A stretch of 64,000 nucleotides of DNA from SIG644 sp045613985 (GTDB taxonomy: Bacteria > Bacillota > Clostridia > Oscillospirales > CAG-272), in NCBI GenBank assembly GCA_045613985.1, contig JAZLCA010000036.1, positions 1-64,000 of the forward strand, given 5' to 3'. Positions 26,256 through 36,495 of this stretch are shown here, one piece after another; position 1 is the stretch's first letter, and the number at the start of each line of letters is the position of its first letter. The position numbers and the translations under genes are program-made. Under the pieces are notes generated by a model. The model was given only the letters and a program-made list of their open reading frames with translations. It searched no databases and had not been told where the DNA came from.

Positions 26256-28181
26256 ATGACACAACCGAAAATCATTCAAGACAAGTCCGAGCTTGCGAGT
26301 TTTTTGTTCCATCAGGGTACCAATTTTCATGCAGGTGACTACCTTGGCGCGCACCCGACCGACGAAGGCTATATCTTCCGCGTCTGGGCACCCAATGCCT
26401 CGTCCGTCTTTGCTGTGGGAGATTTCTGCGATTGGCAACAAGGCATCCCCATGCACCGCATCACCGAAGCAGGCATTTGGGAGGTGCATTCCCCCTCGGC
26501 ACGGGACGGTATGCTATATAAATTTCGCATCGAGACGCACGACGGCCGCATCCTTTACAAGGCTGACCCTTACGCCCGCGCCGCTGAGCTTCCCCCTGCC
26601 ACAGCATCTGTGCTTCACCGCTCGAGATATCACTGGAGGGATGAGGGATGGCTCGCCTTCCGCAAGCAAAAAATGGAAAACGACGGTTTCCGCCGTCAGC
26701 CCATCAATATATACGAATTGCACCTGGGCTCTTGGATGCGACATGAAGACGGAAGATATCTGTCCTACGAGGAAACCGCGCGCGAGCTTGCTCCTTACCT
26801 CAAGCAGATGGGCTACACGCACGTTGAGCTGATGCCGGTCATGGAGCATCCCTTTGACGGCTCCTGGGGCTATCAGGTGTCCGGCTATTTCGCCCCGACC
26901 TCCCGTTTTGGCACGCCCGACGATTTCCGCGGCTTTGTGGATGCCATGCACGAGGCCGGCATCGGTGTCATCCTCGACTGGGTCCCTGCCCATTTTCCCA
27001 AGGATGCTCACGGTCTTTACGAATTTGACGGACAGCCCTTGTACGAATACCAAGGCAAGGACCGCATGGAGCATCACGGATGGGGCACCCGTTGCTTTGA
27101 TCTCGGACGCGAGGAGGTGCAGAGTTTTCTGATCTCCAACGCTGTCTGGTGGATCGAACAATTCCACGCCGACGGCTTGCGCGTGGACGCCGTGGCTGCC
27201 ATGCTGTATCTCGACTACGACCGTCTGCCCGATGAGTGGTGCCACAACGTTTACGGCAACAACCGCAACCTGGAGGCCATCGCCTTTTTCAAAAAGTTGA
27301 GCGATTACCTGAAGCATACCCACCCCGACGTATTGACCATCGCCGAGGAATCGGGAGATTTTGGCGGCGTTACCTCGCCCGACGGATTGGGATTCTCCCT
27401 CAAATGGTGTATGGGCTGGATGAACGATACGCTGTCCTACGCCGCGCTCAACCCGCTGTTCCGCTGTCACGAGCATAACAAAATGACCTTTTCCCTGACC
27501 TATATTTTCTCGGAGCAGTACGTGCTGCCCATCTCGCACGACGAGGTCGTTCACGGCAAACGTTCCTTGCTGGACCGTATGCCAGGCGATTACCGTCAGA
27601 AATTTGCGGGCGAGCGAGTGTTTTACGCCTGGCAGATGACGCATCCCGGCAAAAAGCTCAGCTTCATGGGCAACGAGATCGGTCAGTTCCGCGAATGGGA
27701 CTACGGCGGTCAAATCGAATGGTTTTTGTTGGAATACGAGATGCACGCGGCTATGCAACGCTATTATGCCGCGCTCAATCACTTTTACCTGGAGCATCCC
27801 GCCCTGTGGCGCTGCGACGACTCGTGGGACGGTATGTCCTGGATCGACGCAGACAACCGAAATGAAAGCGTGTATTCCTACCGCCGCATCGATCCGAACA
27901 CAGGCGAGGATATCATTGTGGTACTCAATTTCACCCCGGTTGAACGGCGCGGCTTTTACGTCGGCGTTCCAAAGGCGGGCGAATACGAAGAGATCTTCAA
28001 TTCCGATGCCACCGAATACGGAGGCGGCGGGTTGCGTAATACCCGACCCATTCCGAGCGAAAACGTACTGTGCCACGGCCTTGACCATCGCATCTGCTTT
28101 GATCTGCCCGGCATGAGTGCGGTCATGCTGCGGCGTATCGAGCCCCAACAACGGGCAGATAACTCCCCATTTTCCACGTGA
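26256..28181 (+). CDS. glgB: 1,4-alpha-glucan branching enzyme
   Basis: Branching enzyme of 641 residues that makes alpha-1,6 branches in glycogen. An N-terminal CBM48-like domain (about 30-120, AHPTDEGYIFRVWAPNA) precedes the GH13 barrel: VELMPVMEHPFDGSWGYQ, the nucleophile in DGLRVDAVAAMLYLDY (about 312), the acid/base in TIAEES (about 365), and PISHDEVVHGK (about 430). The C-terminal beta domain ends near residue 625. ATG 26256 follows AAAGGAAGTG. It is the first gene of the glg operon. All three catalytic acids are in place, so it should be active. Confidence 0.96.
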   Translation: MTQPKIIQDKSELASFLFHQGTNFHAGDYLGAHPTDEGYIFRVWAPNASSVFAVGDFCDWQQGIPMHRITEAGIWEVHSPSARDGMLYKFRIETHDGRILYKADPYARAAELPPATASVLHRSRYHWRDEGWLAFRKQKMENDGFRRQPINIYELHLGSWMRHEDGRYLSYEETARELAPYLKQMGYTHVELMPVMEHPFDGSWGYQVSGYFAPTSRFGTPDDFRGFVDAMHEAGIGVILDWVPAHFPKDAHGLYEFDGQPLYEYQGKDRMEHHGWGTRCFDLGREEVQSFLISNAVWWIEQFHADGLRVDAVAAMLYLDYDRLPDEWCHNVYGNNRNLEAIAFFKKLSDYLKHTHPDVLTIAEESGDFGGVTSPDGLGFSLKWCMGWMNDTLSYAALNPLFRCHEHNKMTFSLTYIFSEQYVLPISHDEVVHGKRSLLDRMPGDYRQKFAGERVFYAWQMTHPGKKLSFMGNEIGQFREWDYGGQIEWFLLEYEMHAAMQRYYAALNHFYLEHPALWRCDDSWDGMSWIDADNRNESVYSYRRIDPNTGEDIIVVLNFTPVERRGFYVGVPKAGEYEEIFNSDATEYGGGGLRNTRPIPSENVLCHGLDHRICFDLPGMSAVMLRRIEPQQRADNSPFST

Positions 28182-28227
28182 GCGCTATTTCAATATTTTA
28201 TATATCACACATACAGGAGGAAACATC

Positions 28228-29412
28228 ATGCACCAAAAGAAAGAATGTGTCGCCATGCTTCTCGCTGGCGGACAGGGCAGCCGTCTGTACGCGCTGACCA
28301 AAAAGACCGCCAAGCCCGCGGTTCGCTTCGGCGGAAAGTACCGCATCATTGACTTCCCGCTGTCCAACTGTATCAACTCAGGCATTGATACCGTGGGTGT
28401 GCTCACCCAATATCAGCCCCTGGTGCTCAACGAGTACATCGGCAACGGCCTTCCCTGGGATCTCGACCGCAACGTCGGCGGTGTCAAGATCCTGCCCCCC
28501 TATCAGGGACAAAATGGAGCGGACTGGTACAAGGGTACCGCCAACGCCATCTATCAGAACATGGAGTTCATCGACCAGTACGATGCAGAATACGTACTGA
28601 TCCTCTCGGGCGACCATATCTATCACATGGATTACAGCAAAATGATCCAGTTCCACAAGGACACGGGCGCTGACTGTACCATCGCCGTGCTGGAGGTATC
28701 GCTGGAGGAGGCCAGCCGTTTCGGCATCATGAGCACTCACGAGGACGGCACCATCTACAAGTTCACCGAAAAGCCCAAGAATCCCGACTCTACCAAGGCT
28801 TCCATGGGTATTTACGTCTTCAATAAAAAGAAGCTGTTTGATTACCTGGTAGCCGATGCCGCTGTGGAAGGCTCCGCCAACGATTTCGGCAAGAACATCA
28901 TTCCCAATATGCTGGCCGCAGGCGAAAAAATGATGGCCTATCCCTTTGAGGGCTATTGGAAGGACGTCGGCACGATTCAATCGCTCTGGGAGGCTAACAT
29001 GGATCTGTTGGGAGACACTCCCGTCCTCAACGTATCGGACGAATCCTGGCGCATTTATTCCCGCCACCATGCAGAAAATCCCCAGTTCGTCGGCAAGACC
29101 GCCGTCATTGACAACTCTTCGATCACCGAAGGCTGTGAGATCTACGGCACCGTTAAAAACTGTGTACTGGGCTCGGGCGTTAAGGTCATGTACGGTGCCT
29201 ACGTCAAGGACAGCGTCATTATGGGCAACACCGTCATCGGAGAGGGCGCAACCGTCAATTACGCTATTTTGGATGAAAACGTAGACATCGGCGCAGGCGC
29301 CAAGGTCGGCGCGGTACGCGAAGAAGCGTGCGACGTCACCGTCATCGGAACGGGTGTCAAGATCCCCTCCGGCGTGACCATCCCCGACGGTCAAATGATT
29401 TCCGAACTGTAA
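28228..29412 (+). CDS. glgC: Glucose-1-phosphate adenylyltransferase, catalytic subunit
   Basis: Makes ADP-glucose from glucose-1-phosphate and ATP, the committed step of glycogen synthesis. The product has 394 residues, starting MHQKKECVAMLLAGGQGSRL (pyrophosphorylase motif), with FPLSNCINSGI, LSGDHIYHMDY and EKPKNPDSTKASMGIYVF. The C-terminal left-handed beta-helix shows hexapeptide repeats from about residue 290. ATG 28228 follows AGGAGG; an open frame begins earlier inside glgB but lacks a site. It is followed 12 nt later by glgD, and the two are expected to form a hetero-oligomer. Confidence 0.96.
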   Translation: MHQKKECVAMLLAGGQGSRLYALTKKTAKPAVRFGGKYRIIDFPLSNCINSGIDTVGVLTQYQPLVLNEYIGNGLPWDLDRNVGGVKILPPYQGQNGADWYKGTANAIYQNMEFIDQYDAEYVLILSGDHIYHMDYSKMIQFHKDTGADCTIAVLEVSLEEASRFGIMSTHEDGTIYKFTEKPKNPDSTKASMGIYVFNKKKLFDYLVADAAVEGSANDFGKNIIPNMLAAGEKMMAYPFEGYWKDVGTIQSLWEANMDLLGDTPVLNVSDESWRIYSRHHAENPQFVGKTAVIDNSSITEGCEIYGTVKNCVLGSGVKVMYGAYVKDSVIMGNTVIGEGATVNYAILDENVDIGAGAKVGAVREEACDVTVIGTGVKIPSGVTIPDGQMISEL

Positions 29413-29424
29413 GGAGGTAACATC

Positions 29425-30564
29425 ATGAATATTGCAGGTTTGATCCTATCCAATCTCAATCGCGGCAAGCTGCCCGAAATGACCCGCCGCAGAATTCTCT
29501 CCAGCGTTCCCTTCGGTTGCCGTTACCGCCTGATCGACTTCCCGCTGTCCAACATGGTCAACGCGGGCATCACCAACATTGGTATCGCTACCGATTTCAA
29601 TTACAAATCGTTGCTTGACCACATCGGGGGCGGCAAGGACTGGGATCTCGCCCGTCGCAGCGGCGGCATCCGTATGCTTCCTCCTCTGATCTCGGGCTAC
29701 GATCCCCTGACCACCCATCAATCCACCTTCCCCACCCGTCTTGCTGCCATGATGTCCACCTTGGACTTCGTTCGTCACTGCTCGGAGGAGGTCATCGTGC
29801 TGTGCGACGGCAACGTCATCTGTAACATCGACCTTCAGAGTCTGGTAGACGAGCACCTGACCAAGGGAGCCGATATTACCTTCGTAGCTCAGAAAATGAA
29901 CATCACCGAGGGTATGCTCGACCGCGACGACGTGCTTGTGGAATGTGACGAGAATGGAAATCTGACCTCCTATGCCCGCGCTCTGCCGAGTGATTTGGGC
30001 GAGCGCAGTGTCATGATCAACGTCATGGTCATGAAAACAAGCTTTATGCGAAATATGCTGGAAAATGCGGCCGCTCACGGCGCGTCCAGCTTTGATATTG
30101 ACGTTTTGCGTCCCAATCTGAATCGTTGGAAGCTGAACGTAGCCTACTTCGAGGGCTGGTGCGCTCAGATCAATTCGATGGAGACCTACTTCCGCCGTTC
30201 CATGGAGCTGCTGAATGCCGACGTCAGAGCCGACCTGTTCCAGCAGGACGATTTCCCCATTTTGACCAAGGTTCGCAACAGCGCTCCCACCAAGTATATG
30301 CCCGGCTCCAAGGTCACAGGTTCGCTGATTGCCGACGGCTGTGTCATTGAAGGTACGGTTGAAAATTCCATTCTGTTCCGCGGCGTTCACGTCGGTCGTG
30401 GCACGGTTATCCGTAATTCTATTCTGTTGCAGGATACCTATACCGGCAACAACGTCACCCTGCAGGGCGTAATCACGGACAAAAACGTCACCATCCGCGA
30501 CGGCCGCACCCTGGCAGGACATGAAACCATGCCTTTCTACATCGAGAAAGGCGCTCGCGTCTGA
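29425..30564 (+). CDS. glgD: Glucose-1-phosphate adenylyltransferase, GlgD subunit
   Basis: Non-catalytic or regulatory partner of GlgC found in Firmicutes, 379 residues. It keeps the nucleotidyltransferase fold (FPLSNMVNAGI near residue 34) but lacks the GGQGSRL-type ATP loop, having LILSNLNRGKLPE instead. The C-terminal third is a beta-helix of hexapeptide repeats (GSLIADGCVIEGTVENSI and following). ATG 29425 follows AAGGAGG. The tight glgC-glgD pairing supports an allosterically activated complex, as known from related Firmicutes. Confidence 0.94.
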   Translation: MNIAGLILSNLNRGKLPEMTRRRILSSVPFGCRYRLIDFPLSNMVNAGITNIGIATDFNYKSLLDHIGGGKDWDLARRSGGIRMLPPLISGYDPLTTHQSTFPTRLAAMMSTLDFVRHCSEEVIVLCDGNVICNIDLQSLVDEHLTKGADITFVAQKMNITEGMLDRDDVLVECDENGNLTSYARALPSDLGERSVMINVMVMKTSFMRNMLENAAAHGASSFDIDVLRPNLNRWKLNVAYFEGWCAQINSMETYFRRSMELLNADVRADLFQQDDFPILTKVRNSAPTKYMPGSKVTGSLIADGCVIEGTVENSILFRGVHVGRGTVIRNSILLQDTYTGNNVTLQGVITDKNVTIRDGRTLAGHETMPFYIEKGARV

Positions 30565-30574
30565 TCCGATTTGC

Positions 30575-30601
30575 GCCCGCCCGAGCTTTGCCCGGGCGGG
30601 C
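30575..30601 (+). other. GC-rich hairpin between glgD and glgA
   Basis: GCCCGCCCG (30575-30583) pairs with CGGGCGGGC (30593-30601). No T-run follows, so it is more likely an mRNA stabiliser or processing site than a terminator. Confidence 0.6.
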
Positions 30602-30629
30602 AATTCCCAATCATATAAAGGAGATTTCT

Positions 30630-32069
30630 ATGAAGAAAATATTGCTTGTGGGCGCAGAGGCCATGCCCTTTGCCGCCACGGGAGGCTTGGGCGACGTCAT
30701 GGGCTCGCTGCCTGCCGCAATCGCTGCCGCCGACGCTGATACCGATATTCGTGTTGTCATGCCGCTGTATTCCCAAATATCCGACGCATGGCGCGCGCAA
30801 ATGAAGGAAGAAGCCATTTTCAACGTGCCCCTGGCTTGGAGAAATCAGTATTGCGGTATTTATTCGCTCGTGAAAAGCGGAGTCACTTATTACTTCGTGG
30901 ATAACGAATATTATTTCAAGCGTGATACGTTGTACGGACACCTGGATGACGGTGAGCGCTATGCCTTCTTCTGCAAAGCCGTGTTGGAGATGATGCGCCA
31001 TTTGGACTACTATCCCGACATTCTGCACGCTCACGACTGGCAGGCGGCACTCGCGGTCGTTTACCTGCGCACCAAATATCACTACGTCCAGAACTACCAC
31101 AGCATTCGTTCCGTCTTCACCATTCACAACATCGAATATCAGGGCAAGTTCGATTTCAGTATTCTCGGAGACATTTTTGAGTTGGGATTTGAACACTACT
31201 CGCTCATGAATTACAATGGCTGCATCAATTTGATGAAGGCCGCCATCGAGTGTGCCAACCGCGTTTCCACCGTCTCGCCGCGTTACGCTCAGGAAATTTT
31301 GACCCCCGAATATGCTCACGGTCTGCACTACTGTCTGTGCAATCACACCGATAAACTGTGCGGTATTCTCAACGGTATCGATTACGAATACTACAATCCC
31401 AAGACCGATTCCGTCATTCCTCAACACTACAGCGCGTCCTCCATCCATCGCAAATACGCCAATAAAACGGCCCTGCAGCGCGAGGTCGGATTGCCCGAAA
31501 ACGCCGACGTGCCGCTTTTGGCAATCATTTCACGTCTGGCAACGCATAAAGGTCTTGACTTAATCACCGAAATCGCGTATAATTTAATGGAGGAGCAAAA
31601 CGCCCAGTTGGTCATTCTCGGCAAGGGGGAGAAACGCTACGAAGAGTATTTCTTGTGGTTGCAATCTCAATTCCCCGACAAAGTGCGCGCCCTGATCGAC
31701 TACGACCGTGATCTGGCACTTCGCATTTATGCGGCCTGCGATATCTTCGTGATGCCCTCCCGCAGTGAACCCTGCGGCCTGTCTCAAATGATCGCTTCTC
31801 GCTACGGCGCCATTCCCGTCACCCGTGAAACGGGCGGCTTGTACGACTCTATCAAGGGTTATTGGAAGGACGAAGAGGGCGAGATCCACGGCAACGGCTT
31901 CACCTTTGCCAACTATTCCTCCGACGAGCTTGCAGAACGCACCGCAGCAGCCATCGCCCTGTACGAAAACCCCAAGGAACGCAAGGCCCTGATCCGCAAG
32001 ATCATGGAAACCGATTTCTCCTGGGATATCTCGGCAAAACGCTATTTGGAAATGTATTGCGGTATTTGA
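30630..32069 (+). CDS. glgA: Glycogen synthase
   Basis: GT5 glycosyltransferase of 479 residues that extends alpha-1,4-glucan from ADP-glucose. N-terminal MKKILLVGAEAMPFAATGGL carries a K-x-GGL-like loop (here ATGGL); HAHDWQAAL near 130, FTIHNIEYQGKF near 165 and the C-terminal PSRSEPCGLSQMIASRYG (about 380) with RETGGLYDSI are diagnostic. ATG 30630 follows AAAGGAG. It is separated from glgD by a strong hairpin and from glgP by 43 nt. Confidence 0.95.
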   Translation: MKKILLVGAEAMPFAATGGLGDVMGSLPAAIAAADADTDIRVVMPLYSQISDAWRAQMKEEAIFNVPLAWRNQYCGIYSLVKSGVTYYFVDNEYYFKRDTLYGHLDDGERYAFFCKAVLEMMRHLDYYPDILHAHDWQAALAVVYLRTKYHYVQNYHSIRSVFTIHNIEYQGKFDFSILGDIFELGFEHYSLMNYNGCINLMKAAIECANRVSTVSPRYAQEILTPEYAHGLHYCLCNHTDKLCGILNGIDYEYYNPKTDSVIPQHYSASSIHRKYANKTALQREVGLPENADVPLLAIISRLATHKGLDLITEIAYNLMEEQNAQLVILGKGEKRYEEYFLWLQSQFPDKVRALIDYDRDLALRIYAACDIFVMPSRSEPCGLSQMIASRYGAIPVTRETGGLYDSIKGYWKDEEGEIHGNGFTFANYSSDELAERTAAAIALYENPKERKALIRKIMETDFSWDISAKRYLEMYCGI

Positions 32070-32112
32070 GGCTCCGTCACAATACTGTCAAGAAAGGTAA
32101 CTCAATCCCCCC

Positions 32113-34548
32113 ATGAATCAGAAACCCACCTCTCAAGAGATCAAAAAAAATTTGGAAGAAAAGCTCTCGCGCTATTTCGGCTGTACCGCTGCGGAAGCAT
32201 CACGCGAGCAAATGTATAAAGCCACCGCTATGACGGTGCGCGATTTATTGACCGACAAGCGCGGTGCCTTCAAAAAAGACGTCAATCGCGCCGGTGCCAA
32301 GCGGGTGTACTATATGTGCATGGAATTTTTGCTTGGCCGCTCCCTCAAGACCAATCTCGGCAACCTCGGTCTTTCCGAAGGCTACGCTGAAGCTTTGAAG
32401 GAGCTGGGCGCTGACCTGGAAGAGCTGTACGAATGCGAGCCCGATGCCGGTCTTGGCAACGGCGGTCTTGGCCGCTTGGCCGCTTGCTTTATGGATTCCT
32501 TGTCCTCGCTGGAATATCCCGCGACCGGCTTTTCCATCTGCTACGACTTCGGTCTGTTCCGTCAGAAAATCGTGGACGGTATGCAGGTCGAGCTGCCCGA
32601 CGTTTGGCTGCCGGGCGGTGAAGTGTGGCTGGTGCCCCGCACCGACCGCATTTTCAAGGTCAAATTCGGCGGTCACGTCAAGGAAGTCTGGAAGGAAGGA
32701 CACCTGGAGATTCTTTACGAGAACTGCGAAGAGGTCGAGGCGGTCCCTTATGACATGATGATCTCGGGAGGAGATTCGGACGCCGTCAGCAGACTTCGTC
32801 TGTGGCGTGCACGCGACACCCAAAAATTCGACATGAGTCTGTTTACGCAGGGACAGTACGCCCGTGCCGTGGAAAATGCCACCAACGCGGAGATCATCTC
32901 CAAGGTGCTTTATCCGTCGGACAACCATGCCGAGGGTAAGCTGTTGCGCTTGACGCAGCAATATTTCCTCGTCTCCGCTTCCTGTCAGAGCATTATCCGC
33001 GATCACATGGCTGTCTACGGCACGCTGGATAATCTGCCCGAAAAGGTAGCGGTCCACATCAACGACACGCACCCTGCCCTGTGCATCCCCGAATTGATGC
33101 GCATTCTCATCGACGAGTATTTCTATAGCTGGGACCACGCCTGGAGCATGGTTCAGCGCATCGTTTCCTACACCAACCACACCGTTATGCCCGAGGCACT
33201 GGAGACCTGGAACGAAGATCTGTTCCGTCTCAAGCTGCCCCGCATCTACAGTATTATCCATGAGATCAACGAGCGCTTCTGCCGCGATGCGTGGAATGCC
33301 TTCCCTGGCAACTGGGACCGCATCTCCAAGATGAGCATTCTCGGCCACGGCCAGGTGCGCATGGCCAACCTGTCCGTCGTCGGCTCTCACTGCATCAACG
33401 GCGTATCCAAATTGCACTCGAGTATTCTTAAGGAATCCACCTTCAAGGATTTCTATCGAATGTATCCCGACCGCTTCACCAACGTTACCAACGGCATCGC
33501 ACATCGCCGCTGGCTTTGCTATTCCAACCCCGCTCTGGCAAATCTGATCGAGGATTGTATCGGTGACGGCTACCGCAAATCTCCCGAACAACTCGCAGGG
33601 CTTGCTAAGTTTGCGGACGATGCCGAGGTGTTGGAGCGTCTGCGTGGCATTAAGCATCAAAATAAGATCAACTTCTCCAATCTGCTCTATCGTAAGACGG
33701 GACAGCTGATCGACACTCACTCCGTCTTTGACGTACAGATCAAGCGTCTGCACGAATACAAGCGGCAGTTGCTCAATGCGCTCAATATCATTGGCCTGTA
33801 TATCCAGCTCAAGGAAAATCCCGACCTGGAAATGCAGCCGCAGACCTTCCTGTTTGCCGCCAAAGCAGCACCCGGCTACGCCATGGCCAAAGAAATCATT
33901 CGCCTGATCTGCTATATCAGCGCAGACATCGAGCGCCATCCCAGGATCAAAGAAAAGCTCAACGTTGTGTTCCTGGAGAACTACAACGTCAGCATGGCAG
34001 AGGCCCTGGTTCCCTCGGCTGAGATCAGTGAACAGATCTCGCTGGCGGGTAAAGAGGCCAGCGGTACCGGCTGCATGAAGCTCATGATGAACGGTGCTTT
34101 GACCATCGGTACTTTGGACGGTGCCAACGTTGAAATGCAAGCCGCCGCAGGCGCGGACAATATGTATATCTTCGGTCTTACCGCCGCTGAGGTGGAGGCA
34201 TTGTGGCTGCGCGGCTACCGCTCGACCGAGTTCTACGCCAACAACATCGGCCTGGCCCGTATCGTCAATCAGCTCAACATCGGCTTTGCCGGTGAAAGCT
34301 TCGCCAACCTCGCCTCCTACTTGTTGTCCGGCGAGCACGGCATCGCAGACCCCTATCTGTGCCTGGCCGATTACGAATCCTACCGCACAACGCACGCCCA
34401 GATGATCCGCGATTATGCAGACAAGCACAAGTGGAACCGTATGTCGCTTTTGAACATTGCCGCTTCGGGCGAGTTCGCCGCGGACCGCAGCATTGAGGAG
34501 TACGCACAACGCATCTGGAATCTGCAGAAAATGCCCAAGCGCTCTTAA
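32113..34548 (+). CDS. glgP: Glycogen phosphorylase
   Basis: PLP-dependent GT35 phosphorylase of 811 residues that releases glucose-1-phosphate from glycogen. Visible family motifs include MEFLLGRSLKTNLGNLGL (about 72), EPDAGLGNGGLGRLAACF (about 110), DVQIKRLHEYKRQLLN (about 545) and the PLP-lysine region EASGTGCMKLMMNGALTIG (about 650), where the usual Asn of GTGNMK is Cys. Breakdown and synthesis genes therefore share one operon, allowing turnover to be set by enzyme activity rather than transcription. Confidence 0.96.
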   Translation: MNQKPTSQEIKKNLEEKLSRYFGCTAAEASREQMYKATAMTVRDLLTDKRGAFKKDVNRAGAKRVYYMCMEFLLGRSLKTNLGNLGLSEGYAEALKELGADLEELYECEPDAGLGNGGLGRLAACFMDSLSSLEYPATGFSICYDFGLFRQKIVDGMQVELPDVWLPGGEVWLVPRTDRIFKVKFGGHVKEVWKEGHLEILYENCEEVEAVPYDMMISGGDSDAVSRLRLWRARDTQKFDMSLFTQGQYARAVENATNAEIISKVLYPSDNHAEGKLLRLTQQYFLVSASCQSIIRDHMAVYGTLDNLPEKVAVHINDTHPALCIPELMRILIDEYFYSWDHAWSMVQRIVSYTNHTVMPEALETWNEDLFRLKLPRIYSIIHEINERFCRDAWNAFPGNWDRISKMSILGHGQVRMANLSVVGSHCINGVSKLHSSILKESTFKDFYRMYPDRFTNVTNGIAHRRWLCYSNPALANLIEDCIGDGYRKSPEQLAGLAKFADDAEVLERLRGIKHQNKINFSNLLYRKTGQLIDTHSVFDVQIKRLHEYKRQLLNALNIIGLYIQLKENPDLEMQPQTFLFAAKAAPGYAMAKEIIRLICYISADIERHPRIKEKLNVVFLENYNVSMAEALVPSAEISEQISLAGKEASGTGCMKLMMNGALTIGTLDGANVEMQAAAGADNMYIFGLTAAEVEALWLRGYRSTEFYANNIGLARIVNQLNIGFAGESFANLASYLLSGEHGIADPYLCLADYESYRTTHAQMIRDYADKHKWNRMSLLNIAASGEFAADRSIEEYAQRIWNLQKMPKRS

Positions 34549-34572
34549 ATCTTATCTCCAAAAGGAGTTCCA

Positions 34573-36495
34573 ATGTTACCGAAGTTTTACCGTGAATATG
34601 ACCGCGCGTATCTTCCGCGCATACAAAAAACGGTATCGGGAGAGGACGCATCCAATCTGGGTGCGTTCTCTTTTGGCACTGTCATAAAATACACCGTCCG
34701 TCTGCCGCGCCGTTTGGGAGCGGCGGCCGTTGTCGTACGCCTGTGGCGTGACGGTGAGTCGCCAAAGGATATCCCTTTGACTTTTTTGGATACCCAAAAC
34801 GGTGAGGACGTTTACGAATGGTCGCTTGAAACGGTCGCTTTGTGCGAAAATCAAAACTTCGGGCTTTTCTATTATTATTTTCTGTTTGTCCGAGGACAGG
34901 ACACCCTGTTTTCCGACAGCATCAACAACGTCGATTTTTGCTTGACCGAGCAACAGGGGCGTCCTTTCCGCCTGCTCGTTCACACCCCGGATTTCAAAAC
35001 TCCCAACTGGTTTTGGGGCGGGGTCATGTACCATATTTTTGTCGATCGCTTTTGCCGCGGTGAGGGTTATGCCCCTTTACGTAAAGGCGCGACGCTGGAA
35101 ACCGACTGGGATAACGGCATTCCGCAGTTTGCTCCCTATCCCGGTGCGCCCTTGGCCAACGACCGCTTTTTCGGAGGCAATCTTTGGGGCGTCATTGAAA
35201 AGCTTGACTATCTGAAATCTCTTGGAGTGACCGTCCTGTATCTGTCCCCCATTTTCGAGGCGGCCTCCAATCACAAATACGACACGGGCGACTACGAGCA
35301 AGTAGACGCCGCCTTCGGCGGTGAAGAGGCGCTGAATGCCCTCATTGCCCGAGCAAAAGAGCACGATATCCGTATCATCCTGGAGGGCGTGTTCAACCAC
35401 AGGGGCGACGACAGCCGCTATTTCAACCGCTACGGCCGCTACGACACGCTCGGTGCCTATCAATCGCCCGATTCGCCTTGGGCGGATTGGTATTCCTTCG
35501 AAAAATTCCCCGACAAGTATGAATGTTGGTGGGGCATTGACATTCTGCCCCGCATCGCAAGCCACCTTCCCTCCATCCGCGCCTATCTGGCAGGGCCTGA
35601 CGGCATTGCCGCCGCAAGGTTGCGCCAAGGAATTGCCGGCTGGCGACTGGATGTGGCCGACGAATTATCGGACGAATTTTTGGATGAATTGCGGACAAGT
35701 CTGCACGCGTCGGGCAAGGAACAGCCCTTGATCATCGGCGAAGTGTGGGAAAACGCTGCCGATAAAATGGCCTATGGGCGCCGCCGGCGATATTTTGCGG
35801 GACAACAGCTGGACAGCGTTATGAACTACCCTATCCGCAATGCCATCATCTCTTTCGTCCGTGACGGCGACGCTCCTGCTCTGTATGACGTATTGACCGA
35901 GCTGTACGGATCTTACCCCCTTTGCGTCTCTCATTCGTTGATGAACCTGCTCGGCACCCACGATACCGAGCGTATTCTCACCGTGCTGGGCGATGCTTCA
36001 CTGGGCGACGGAAAATCCAACGCGGAATTGTCCACCGCCCGTCTGTCGCAGAGCGACCGAGACGATGCCCTTGAACGATTAAAAATCGCCTTTACATTGC
36101 TGTATACCGTCTTTGGTGTTCCCTCCGTCTTTTATGGTGACGAGGCAGGTCTTGAGGGTTATCGCGATCCCTTCTGCCGCCGCCCCTACCCTTGGGGACA
36201 GGAGCAGGCGGATCTTGTGTCGCACGTCCGTTTTCTCGGGCAGCTTCGCGCACAAAATGCCGTGCTAACCGATGGCTCCTTCCGCGTCGTCGACAAACGC
36301 GAGCACCTTCTCGCCTACGAAAGACAACGTGGCAAAGACCGCTTGCTGATCGTGGCCAACATGGACGATCATGCCGCCGAATACCATTTAAACGGTCACT
36401 GGCAGATCCTCTCTCCTATCGGAGTCCGTCCTTGCAGCCAGCGTCTGACCGTCGCGCCCCATACCGCCTTGATTTTACGGGAGGTAACCACATGA
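34573..36495 (+). CDS. GH13 alpha-glucan hydrolase (neopullulanase/amylase type)
   Basis: A 640-residue GH13 enzyme without a signal peptide, so it should act on internal glycogen or maltodextrin. An N-terminal beta domain of about 130 residues is followed by the barrel: GVTVLYLSPIFEAASNHKY, EGVFNH near 275, the nucleophile in GWRLDVADEL (about 358), the acid/base in IIGEVWE (about 385) and LLGTHDTER (about 457). A C-terminal beta domain ends near residue 638. ATG 34573 follows AAAGGAG. Its last bases overlap the next gene by 4 nt. The exact substrate (pullulan, maltodextrin or branched limit dextrin) cannot be read from the sequence. Confidence 0.9.
   Translation: MLPKFYREYDRAYLPRIQKTVSGEDASNLGAFSFGTVIKYTVRLPRRLGAAAVVVRLWRDGESPKDIPLTFLDTQNGEDVYEWSLETVALCENQNFGLFYYYFLFVRGQDTLFSDSINNVDFCLTEQQGRPFRLLVHTPDFKTPNWFWGGVMYHIFVDRFCRGEGYAPLRKGATLETDWDNGIPQFAPYPGAPLANDRFFGGNLWGVIEKLDYLKSLGVTVLYLSPIFEAASNHKYDTGDYEQVDAAFGGEEALNALIARAKEHDIRIILEGVFNHRGDDSRYFNRYGRYDTLGAYQSPDSPWADWYSFEKFPDKYECWWGIDILPRIASHLPSIRAYLAGPDGIAAARLRQGIAGWRLDVADELSDEFLDELRTSLHASGKEQPLIIGEVWENAADKMAYGRRRRYFAGQQLDSVMNYPIRNAIISFVRDGDAPALYDVLTELYGSYPLCVSHSLMNLLGTHDTERILTVLGDASLGDGKSNAELSTARLSQSDRDDALERLKIAFTLLYTVFGVPSVFYGDEAGLEGYRDPFCRRPYPWGQEQADLVSHVRFLGQLRAQNAVLTDGSFRVVDKREHLLAYERQRGKDRLLIVANMDDHAAEYHLNGHWQILSPIGVRPCSQRLTVAPHTALILREVTT

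Noticed and set aside
32245..34509. A 754-codon minus-strand frame opposite glgP
   Set aside because: Antisense to a fully conserved glycogen phosphorylase; same codon-bias effect.
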